Translations under genes and position numbers: made by a program
The notes under the pieces: generated by a model
What the model was told of the DNA's origin: nothing
Seen by the model: only the letters and a program-made list of their open reading frames with translations
Databases searched by the model: none
Part shown: positions 30,683 through 36,919 of the stretch, piece after piece
Numbering within the stretch: the stretch's first letter is position 1
How the letters are laid out: every line of letters starts with the position of its first letter
Assembly (NCBI GenBank): GCA_902775485.1
Contig: CACYMJ010000021.1
Span: 1-36,919, forward strand
DNA from: an uncultured Lachnospiraceae bacterium
GTDB lineage: Bacteria; Bacillota; Clostridia; Lachnospirales; Lachnospiraceae
DNA length: 36,919 nucleotides
Reading direction: 5' to 3'

Positions 30683-33070
30683 ATGGAGAATATTGTCAAT
30701 AACAGGATAAAAGAACGTATAAAGATAAGGGAGCGCAGAAAGACGGGGATGATCATACCCATGATCTTTCTGTTCATATTCATGACTGTCATGGTGATCT
30801 ACACGACAAGGCTTATGTATAACGTTGCGGTTTCAAACTCGAATGCCGTAATGGAAGACAGAATCCTGACGGTCTCCGCGATGATCAACAATCATTTAAA
30901 CACAGCGGAAAACGTATTGCACGTTGCCGGTGACAGCGTACACCACATGCTCATAAGCGGAACTACCTCGGCAAGGATACATGAATTCCTTGTGGATGAA
31001 ACGAATAATGTTACTGAGCAGTTCGATGAGAATTATACGGGGATCTATGGCCATATAATGGGTAAATATATTGACGGTCTTAACTGGGTACCTCCGGAAG
31101 GATATGATCCAAAGAGCCGTGACTGGTTCATTGAGGCAATGTCAGCCGATGGAAGTGTTGTATTTACAATGCCATATATCGATGCACAGACAGGCAATCT
31201 TATAGTATCGGTATGCAGAATGCTGCCGGACAGACAAAGCGTTATCGCACTTGATGTCCAGCTTAAGGGTATACAGTCGATGATGAGTGAACTTACCCTT
31301 AACGGTAAGGGATATGGTTTTGTGATCAGTTCTGACGGTATGTTTATAGCTCACCGGGATGAATCCAAAAAGGGCACCAATATATGTGATACGGAAGGTG
31401 GCAGCAAGTTTCTGGATGCAATTAAGGAGGCTGATTCGGGAAGCTTTCCATATACATGGGAAGGAGAACCGAGCACGGTCTATGTCAACAGGATTGCAAA
31501 TGACTGGAATACGGTACTTGTCGTGAGTGATCATGATCTGTATTCGGAAGTAAGAAGCCAGCGCGTGATCATCATAGTGATCTGCGCCTTGATATTCCTG
31601 ATGATCACCACTATCTATTATGTCGGACACCGGAATGAGCAGAAATACAACAAAGAGATGGAGGAGATGAAGCTCGAGGAGCAGAAGACCGCATACGAAC
31701 GTAAGGTGCTTGAGCTTGAGAAGGATGCTGCAAATGCATCCAACAAGGCTAAGAGTGATTTTCTGGCAAACATGTCGCATGAGATCAGAACTCCAATGAA
31801 CGCGATCATCGGTATGGATGAGATGATCCTCCGCGAGAAGGTATCCGATAAGGTGCGTAAATATGCGCTTGATATACAAAGTGCAGGCAAGACGCTGCTG
31901 TCGATAATCAATGACATACTCGACTTCTCCAAGATCGAATCGGGCAAGATGGAACTTATCCCTGTTGAATACGGATTTGCATCGGTGATGAACGATGTCG
32001 TGAACATGACAATGAAGAAAGCAACGGATAAGGGCCTTACATATGATCTTAAAGTTTCCAGGGACGTCCCTTCCGTTCTTCGCGGGGACGAGATAAGGGT
32101 AAGACAGGTCATGTTAAACCTTATCAACAACGCGATCAAATATACTCATGAAGGCAGGGTTTCCATTGATGTTTCATATGACGATGCCACCGGCATGCTG
32201 TGGGTGATAGTGTCAGATACCGGAATAGGAATAAAGAATGAAGACCTCGGAAAGCTGTTCGGGTCTTTCCAGAGACTTGATGAGGATAAGAACAGGAACA
32301 TTGAAGGAACCGGACTTGGCCTTAACATCACGATGCGCCTTGTGAAAATGATGGAAGGTACGATCGGTGTCAACAGCAAATACGGCGAGGGAACAACGTT
32401 TACGGTCCGGATGAAGCAGGAAGCCATAGACAGGACTCCCGTCGGAGATTTTGCGGATAATCTCTCGAAAATGCAGTATACCGGCAAAGAATATAAGCCG
32501 GCGCTTGTTGCACCGAAAGCGAAGATCCTTGTCGTTGATGACAATGATATGAACCTTGAGGTGTTTGAAGCATTGCTTGAAGACACAAAGATAGGGGTCA
32601 CAACAGCCGAATCAGGTAAGGAGTGTATAGAGATACTGAAGGAGCGCTCATTTGATCTTATATTCCTTGATCAGATGATGCCCGGGATGTCAGGAGTACA
32701 GACGCTTGAGGCAATGAAGAAGGATGATCTTGCAAAAAACACGGCGGTCATAGCTCTTACAGCGGACGCGATCGTCGGGGCGAGAGAGAACTATATCAAA
32801 GAAGGATTTTCGGATTATCTTAGCAAACCTGTTATTTATGAAGCTCTTGAAGAGATGCTCATCAAATATCTGGACCCGTCTCTTATACAAAATGAGGCCG
32901 AACCGGTCAGGGAAGAAGCTGATGATGGTGATAAACCCGTTGTCATAGCAGTTTCTTCATCGACTGAAAAGTTACGTGCCCTTAAGGAACTGCTCGGTGG
33001 CGGATATAAGGGTGTATTTGTCAAAGATATGGACAGTGCGGCGAAGTACGTTGAGAAGAACAGAACATAA
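30683..33070 (+). CDS. Hybrid histidine kinase 3, dCache-like extracellular sensor
   Basis: The 795-residue protein has a membrane segment at 23-45 and an extracellular dCache-like region (about 46-293). That region includes [29 protein letters not shown] and [20 protein letters not shown], as in amine- or amino-acid-sensing domains. A second membrane segment (295-314) and a coiled linker (about 318-355) follow. The core has H366 in NMSHEIRTP, the N-box NLINNAIKY, and G1 and G2 boxes. The receiver has DD619-620, D663 and K715. A half-receiver-like tail ([37 protein letters not shown]) ends the protein. The kinase core closely resembles kinase 1, suggesting duplication with sensor exchange. 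Confidence 0.95.
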   Translation: MENIVNNRIKERIKIRERRKTGMIIPMIFLFIFMTVMVIYTTRLMYNVAVSNSNAVMEDRILTVSAMINNHLNTAENVLHVAGDSVHHMLISGTTSARIHEFLVDETNNVTEQFDENYTGIYGHIMGKYIDGLNWVPPEGYDPKSRDWFIEAMSADGSVVFTMPYIDAQTGNLIVSVCRMLPDRQSVIALDVQLKGIQSMMSELTLNGKGYGFVISSDGMFIAHRDESKKGTNICDTEGGSKFLDAIKEADSGSFPYTWEGEPSTVYVNRIANDWNTVLVVSDHDLYSEVRSQRVIIIVICALIFLMITTIYYVGHRNEQKYNKEMEEMKLEEQKTAYERKVLELEKDAANASNKAKSDFLANMSHEIRTPMNAIIGMDEMILREKVSDKVRKYALDIQSAGKTLLSIINDILDFSKIESGKMELIPVEYGFASVMNDVVNMTMKKATDKGLTYDLKVSRDVPSVLRGDEIRVRQVMLNLINNAIKYTHEGRVSIDVSYDDATGMLWVIVSDTGIGIKNEDLGKLFGSFQRLDEDKNRNIEGTGLGLNITMRLVKMMEGTIGVNSKYGEGTTFTVRMKQEAIDRTPVGDFADNLSKMQYTGKEYKPALVAPKAKILVVDDNDMNLEVFEALLEDTKIGVTTAESGKECIEILKERSFDLIFLDQMMPGMSGVQTLEAMKKDDLAKNTAVIALTADAIVGARENYIKEGFSDYLSKPVIYEALEEMLIKYLDPSLIQNEAEPVREEADDGDKPVVIAVSSSTEKLRALKELLGGGYKGVFVKDMDSAAKYVEKNRT

Positions 33071-33094
33071 ATATCATACATCAAGGAGAACATT

Positions 33095-34387
33095 ATGAAG
33101 AAGAGACTATGTATTATCATGGCAGCTATGTTTGCTTTTTCCATGACGGCCTGCACAAGTTCAGGTGACAGCGCAGCCACAGTTGATACACAGGAAGAAG
33201 CACAGGTATCCGAGGAAAAACCGGAAGCAGAGCCTGCAGCCGATGAGACACCGGCAGGGGATGCAGATGATTCTGAAGATTTTCGCATCGGTATCGTTAC
33301 CGGCTCATTTTCGCAATCTGAGGATGACAGACGAGGTGCCGAAGCATTCCAGAAAAAATACGGCCCGGACAAGGTAACTCTGGCGATTTATCCGGATAAT
33401 TTCACAGACGAGGCGGAGACCACGATAGGCGTTATAACCGGGCTTGCGGACGATCCCAAAATGAAAGCCATCATTGTCAATCAGGCTGTTGAAGGAACAG
33501 ATGAGGCATTTCGAAGGATAAAGGAAAAGAGGCCGGATATCTTATGTATTGCGGGAGAGACGTTCGATGTTTTTGAAGAGATGGGCGATCTGGCTGATCT
33601 GGTGGTCAATAACGACTTTGTCTCACGAGGATATCTGATGATAAGGACCGCGCATGAGCTCGGCTGCGATACTTTTGTCCATATCTCGTTCCCGAGACAT
33701 CTGTCATATGAAACATATGCAAGACGCGTTAATATAATGAAGGCTGCATGTGAAGAATTCGGAATGACGTTTGCCATGGAAGAAGCACCCGATCCCACTA
33801 CCGAGGTCGGAGTTCCCGGAGCACAGAAATACATAACAGAGCATGTACCCGAGTGGGTTGAAAAGTACGGAAAAAGCTCAGCGTATTTTTGTACGAACGA
33901 TGCTCATACCGAGCCGCTTATCAAGGGACTTATCGAAAACGGAGGATACTTTATCGAGGCAGACCTTCCGTCTCCGCTCATGGGATATCCGGGAGCACTC
34001 GATCTTGATCTTACAGGTGCGGACGGAGATTTCGGCAAGATAACATCTGAAGTTGAGGAAGCGATCGTTGCAGCAGGCGGGGCAGGCAGATTCGGTACAT
34101 GGACGTCCTCATACGGATTTGCGAATTCTGCGGGTCTTGCGGAACACGCACGAAATGTTCTGCTGGGAAGATCGGAGCTTACCGACCTTAATGCCATCAG
34201 GGAGGCCTATAAGATCTATACACCCGAGACCGAATGGAACGGTGCAAAATATACAAATGCCGAAACCGGAAAAGCATATGACAATATCTTCCTGGTTTAT
34301 CAGGATACATACATTTTCGGGAATCCGGGGCGCTATATGGGAATCACAAAGATCAGTGTTCCGGACGAATACTATACGATAAAATAG
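33095..34387 (+). CDS. DUF3798 family substrate-binding lipoprotein
   Basis: The 430-residue protein has a lipoprotein signal peptide with C20 in FSMTAC. It is followed by an acidic linker (about 21-60, rich in Glu, Ala, Pro) and a periplasmic-binding-protein-like domain. That domain starts FRIGIVTGSFSQSEDDRRGAE and continues with YFCTNDAHTEPLIKGLIE, as in DUF3798 proteins. It would be anchored outside the membrane. It starts 24 bp after the dCache-like kinase with a good Shine-Dalgarno (AAGGAG) and is the last gene of the operon. No ABC permease is nearby, so it may hand a ligand to a sensor kinase instead of a transporter (inference). The ligand is unknown. Confidence 0.88.
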   Translation: MKKRLCIIMAAMFAFSMTACTSSGDSAATVDTQEEAQVSEEKPEAEPAADETPAGDADDSEDFRIGIVTGSFSQSEDDRRGAEAFQKKYGPDKVTLAIYPDNFTDEAETTIGVITGLADDPKMKAIIVNQAVEGTDEAFRRIKEKRPDILCIAGETFDVFEEMGDLADLVVNNDFVSRGYLMIRTAHELGCDTFVHISFPRHLSYETYARRVNIMKAACEEFGMTFAMEEAPDPTTEVGVPGAQKYITEHVPEWVEKYGKSSAYFCTNDAHTEPLIKGLIENGGYFIEADLPSPLMGYPGALDLDLTGADGDFGKITSEVEEAIVAAGGAGRFGTWTSSYGFANSAGLAEHARNVLLGRSELTDLNAIREAYKIYTPETEWNGAKYTNAETGKAYDNIFLVYQDTYIFGNPGRYMGITKISVPDEYYTIK

Positions 34388-34434
34388 AAGTGATCTTCGC
34401 TATACCGGGTTGGTATTTGCAGGAGACAAAAATT

Positions 34435-34481
34435 AACAGACCGGATCTCATGCAGGCATGAATGATCCGGTCTGTTATTTT
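34435..34481. terminator. Bidirectional terminator between convergent genes
   Basis: AACAGACCGGATC and GATCCGGTCTGTT form a perfect 13-bp stem (34435-34447 with 34464-34476), with an inner TCATG/CATGA pairing. It is followed by ATTTT on the plus strand and, read from the other strand, by AATTTTTG. It ends the signalling operon and the minus-strand small gene. Confidence 0.85.
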
Positions 34482-34489
34482 GCAAAGCC

Positions 34490-34744
34490 TTACGGATTGG
34501 CTTTTTTACTGCGGATATCCGATACCGTATAGATATCGACCTCCATTGCGTTATATTCATTGGGTCCGAGAGATCTTGCGAATGCACACGCTTCATCACG
34601 TGACCAAAACATACCGAGGACATTTCCGGAACCGTTCTCTATGACCTCCCACGGACATGCGGGATTGAATTCAGGAAGTCCCTGGGCATATACTACAAGA
34701 CCACCGTTAACATTATTCAGTTCGCTGTCATTCATTTTCTTCAT
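34490..34744 (-). CDS. Small protein with double-glycine leader, bacteriocin- or signal-peptide-like
   Basis: The 84-residue protein starts MKKMNDSELNNVNGG, a leader of the type cut after GG by C39 peptidase transporters (pattern ELxxVxGG). The remaining 69 residues (LVVYAQGLPEFNPACPWEVI, then MFWSRDEACAFARSLG) have two cysteines and resemble no known bacteriocin. The frame is open to 34795, but ATG 34744 is chosen because GGAGGT lies 8 bp before it and the leader begins there. No transporter or immunity gene is adjacent. It could also be a non-secreted small protein. Confidence 0.7.
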   Translation of the reverse strand: MKKMNDSELNNVNGGLVVYAQGLPEFNPACPWEVIENGSGNVLGMFWSRDEACAFARSLGPNEYNAMEVDIYTVSDIRSKKANP

Positions 34745-34793
34745 AATTATGTACCTCCTTCTCCCGGGGCATTGCCCGATCCTTTTGTTTGGC

Positions 34794-34799
34794 ATTATA
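34794..34799 (-). promoter_or_regulatory. -10 box of the double-glycine gene
   Basis: A perfect TATAAT reads on the minus strand 50 bp before the start codon of the small gene. The -35 region at 17-bp spacing (TTCTGT) is poor. Between box and gene the leader has GGGCAATGCCC, a small hairpin just before the Shine-Dalgarno sequence. Confidence 0.4.
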
Positions 34800-34851
34800 A
34801 TATCATAGATAATGTCACAGAAGTGTCATAATAATTCGAGGAAAAGATTGT

Positions 34852-35571
34852 ATGAAAAAACCAATCACAACCGTTTTGAGCCTGCTGGTATGTATTGCAG
34901 CACTGATCCCGGCAGGCGATGTATATGCATATACTCTTAAACTTCCGACCGCGGTGATACGCGATATCATGGACAGAATGGAAAAGGGTTTAAGCGTTGA
35001 GATCGCAGAGGATATCATAGTACAGACGCCTGATCTGACAAAAGCGAGAGACTGCCGCGAAGGCGTTATCATACTGGGCGACTCCAGAACCTGTTATATG
35101 GCAAGGTTTATTGGTATAAATGATAACATTGAAAACTATGTTGCGATATCCTGCGGAGGGGAAGGGTATGGATTCCTGGCCGGAATGGCAATACCCGAGG
35201 CCGAAAAGGTCGAATCGGTTTATCCAGGTACCGACTGGAAATATGTTATAGCATCCGGACTTAATGATATGGAAAGAGTCCGGGATTACGGGAAACTGTA
35301 CAGGAAACTTCTTGCCGACGGGAAGGATGTTTATTTCATGAGCATCAATCCGATAGAGGAGGATAAGGATATCGGATTCGGATATAATAACAGTACGATA
35401 GTTGACTTTAACCGGTATATGCAAAAGATCGTACCCCGGGCAAGATATATCGATTCATATAAGAATGTGAGATTCGTTACTGTTGACGGGGTGCACAACG
35501 ACGAAGCCACGAGCAAAAAGCTGTTTGAATATATACAAAAAGCCGTAGGAGTACCTGCACAGAGCAGGTGA
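34852..35571 (+). CDS. Secreted SGNH/GDSL hydrolase-like protein
   Basis: The 239-residue protein has a signal peptide (MKKPITTVLSLLVCIAALIP, cut probably after VYA, residue 26). The mature part has GDSRTCYMARF (the block I Ser of SGNH hydrolases), then a GGEGYGF segment, SGLNDM (block III Asn) and DGVHNDEATSKKLF near the end, carrying the Asp and His of block V. Such enzymes are esterases, often deacetylating polysaccharides. The substrate cannot be told. It is divergent from the double-glycine gene and followed by another secreted protein in the same direction. Confidence 0.82.
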   Translation: MKKPITTVLSLLVCIAALIPAGDVYAYTLKLPTAVIRDIMDRMEKGLSVEIAEDIIVQTPDLTKARDCREGVIILGDSRTCYMARFIGINDNIENYVAISCGGEGYGFLAGMAIPEAEKVESVYPGTDWKYVIASGLNDMERVRDYGKLYRKLLADGKDVYFMSINPIEEDKDIGFGYNNSTIVDFNRYMQKIVPRARYIDSYKNVRFVTVDGVHNDEATSKKLFEYIQKAVGVPAQSR

Positions 35572-35576
35572 TCGAT

Positions 35577-35593
35577 ACCGGTACCGGTTTTTT
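35577..35593 (+). terminator. Possible weak terminator after the SGNH gene
   Basis: ACCG-GTAC-CGGT followed by TTTTT starts 6 bp after the stop codon. The stem has only four pairs. A stronger stem, ACCTGC/GCAGGT (35553-35569), covers the end of the gene itself. Confidence 0.35.
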
Positions 35594-35623
35594 CTGACTG
35601 ATCTTCGTATTTCAGGGTTCAGA

Positions 35624-35641
35624 TTATGCCGTCTTATGCCG
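35624..35641. repeat. Tandem 8-bp direct repeat TTATGCCG
   Basis: TTATGCCG occurs at 35624-35631 and again at 35634-35641, exactly 10 bp apart, one helical turn. It lies in the 157-bp gap before the metallopeptidase-like gene, about 90 bp from its start. It could be a binding site. A single TTATGCCGT also occurs at 15338 before the flagellin gene. Confidence 0.35.
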
Positions 35642-35728
35642 AAATAATATATGATATGGTTTTTTACAGCCTTTTTTCAGGAGACCGTATCGCGGTTTTG
35701 GCATGATACAAGAGGGGATGAAGAGAAA

Positions 35729-36919
35729 ATGAGATTGAGAAGATTAAGATTGTTGGCGGTCCTGCTGATATTTGCAATGCTCTCATGCAAGCTTTGCGTC
35801 GTGAACGTAAATGCGGCACAGGGTGTTGCGGCCGAGAGTAATGTAACCGAACTTTCGGGATTCAGGATCACTGATCTGTCCCGGCCTGTTGCAGGAAAAG
35901 ACCTTGATTTTAAGGCAAGGGTCCGTACCGATCAGAATGTGACATGGGAGATACCTGTCATATGGACGGATGACCTTGGAAATACGGCATATACGGCTGA
36001 ACCCGGCAGAACATACATCCCTCACTTTGCATTTTTTATTCCTGACGGATATACGATAAAAACCGACGGATCAAATACCGGCTTATCTGTTAAACTGCCC
36101 GATTTTGTGACTGCACTTCTGGGCGGGGAACTTCCGGTTTATATAATCGATGCCGAAAATGGCATTACATACATTACGTTTATGTCTTCCGTTAAAAAAG
36201 CCGTTACGCAACCTTATGCGGAAGAAGCGAAAATGCCGGCTGTCTATCCGGGACATGACGGGAGCGGATCATCGCCGGTACAGGAGACCCGGACGGATTC
36301 AGGCAGCTCGTCATCAGGCAGTACATCAGGTGGAAGCGGAGAGGATACACAGCCTCAGGTTCCGGAACAGGTTCGCATACACTGCTCGGAAGAGGCCATA
36401 GAGATCATCGGTCCCGAAGCACTTGAGCAACTGGTCACTCTGATCAAAAACAAGCTCGAACCGCAGGCCGTCAATCTGCTCAGAAATTCTTTCGATGCGT
36501 ATAAGAACGCACCGGAATCCGCACTCGGTAAAGAGATAGGTTTGTATGTCTATTATGAGAGCGGTGTGTTGGATGACGGATCTGACAATCCGCCCGAAAC
36601 ACCCGACGGTGCGCTTGCTTATGTGTCGGGAGGCTATCTTTCGGATGTTTCCGGGGATCAGATATTCAAGTATGTTATCGGTATCGATACAAAAACTTAT
36701 ATGGAGAAGGATACCGTCACGGGAAACTGGATATTAAAACAGTCGGAGAGGGACAATCTTGACAATACCATAGTTCATGAGATGATGCATGCTTTCATGG
36801 ATGACTACACAAGACGCGGATCTTTCAGTTCGAATGACAGTTTTCCGACATGGTTTACCGAGGGTATAGCATCTGCAGTTGAAAATGTTTATCAGTACAG
36901 ATCATACCTTTTCCAGACA
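35729..36919 (+). CDS. Secreted zinc-metallopeptidase-like protein (3' end outside window)
   Basis: The frame is open from ATG 35729 to the window end (397 residues). The N-terminus MRLRRLRLLAVLLIFAMLSC is a signal peptide, cut probably after VNVNA. Next come a beta-rich region (about 35-165) and a Ser/Gly/Pro-rich linker (about 170-215, SGSSSSGSTSGGSG-like). The catalytic-type region has HEMMH (H350, E351, H354) and, 24 residues on, E378 in WFTEGIA, the pattern of gluzincin peptidases. The Shine-Dalgarno is AGGGGATG. It is likely a surface or secreted protease, and the C-terminal part may hold wall-binding domains outside the window. Confidence 0.85.
   Translation, partial: MRLRRLRLLAVLLIFAMLSCKLCVVNVNAAQGVAAESNVTELSGFRITDLSRPVAGKDLDFKARVRTDQNVTWEIPVIWTDDLGNTAYTAEPGRTYIPHFAFFIPDGYTIKTDGSNTGLSVKLPDFVTALLGGELPVYIIDAENGITYITFMSSVKKAVTQPYAEEAKMPAVYPGHDGSGSSPVQETRTDSGSSSSGSTSGGSGEDTQPQVPEQVRIHCSEEAIEIIGPEALEQLVTLIKNKLEPQAVNLLRNSFDAYKNAPESALGKEIGLYVYYESGVLDDGSDNPPETPDGALAYVSGGYLSDVSGDQIFKYVIGIDTKTYMEKDTVTGNWILKQSERDNLDNTIVHEMMHAFMDDYTRRGSFSSNDSFPTWFTEGIASAVENVYQYRSYLFQT

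Noticed and set aside
34745-34795. Longer start for the double-glycine gene
   Set aside because: The extension would place the Shine-Dalgarno GGAGGT inside the coding region and overlap the -10 box at 34794-34799.
34852-35571. SGNH gene as immunity or transporter partner of the double-glycine protein
   Set aside because: It is divergent, has its own signal peptide and SGNH motifs, and no C39 peptidase or membrane-spanning part.
1-36919. CRISPR array, rRNA, insertion sequence or prophage
   Set aside because: No regularly spaced repeats, rRNA sequence, transposase or phage structural gene was seen on either strand.

Overview
The window looks like a chromosomal segment of a motile Lachnospiraceae bacterium (Butyrivibrio / Pseudobutyrivibrio-like; genus not provable from sequence alone). 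Reasons: the Firmicutes spc-alpha ribosomal order runs straight into ecfA1-ecfA2-ecfT-truA, adenylate kinase carries a four-Cys zinc LID, L17 is enlarged, the flagellin termini are of Lachnospiraceae type, and DUF6171, LytTR-DUF3021 and DUF3798 genes are present.

Region 1 (1-8407) is the end of the spc operon and the alpha operon: rplF (partial), rplR, rpsE, rpmD, rplO, secY, adk, map, infA, rpmJ, rpsM, rpsK, rpsD, rpoA, rplQ, closed by a strong terminator. A good promoter lies before rpmJ, and a highly structured 225-nt leader precedes rpsM. Region 2 (8431-11693) is the ECF vitamin-transporter energising module (EcfA1, EcfA2, EcfT) plus the tRNA pseudouridine synthase TruA. Region 3 (11717-15320) is a three-gene unit: a VWA/metallopeptidase-like protein, a MoxR-type AAA+ ATPase and a leucine-rich-repeat protein. 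Region 4 (15334-18161) is a very large flagellin (919 aa) behind a sigma-D-like -10 element. A convergent fructosamine-kinase-family gene follows. Region 5 (19048-22706) is a GH51 arabinofuranosidase, a Cys-rich DUF6171 protein and a degenerate-GGDEF/EAL phosphodiesterase, probably one operon, followed by tRNA-Gly(CCC) and a terminator.

Region 6 (about 22.9-34.5 kb) is the most interesting part, a signalling locus. It holds three hybrid histidine kinases with three different sensor heads (integral membrane, 7TMR-DISM-like, dCache-like), a stand-alone Hpt protein, a two-receiver regulator without output domain, a LytTR DNA-binding protein with its DUF3021 membrane partner, a DUF3798 substrate-binding lipoprotein, and a small membrane-protein/zinc-ribbon pair. 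Two promoters in this locus carry direct repeats ACCGAAT(A/G) with exactly 21-bp period, placed identically (41 bp) relative to a TATAAT box. This is the geometry expected of LytTR operators. A degenerate third copy precedes the first kinase. I infer one LytTR regulon wired to a multistep phosphorelay whose final output protein is not in the window.

Region 7 (34435-36919) has a bidirectional terminator, a minus-strand small protein with a double-glycine leader, a secreted SGNH-hydrolase-like protein, and the start of a secreted HEXXH metallopeptidase-like protein cut by the window edge. No insertion sequence, integrase, CRISPR array or rRNA was seen.
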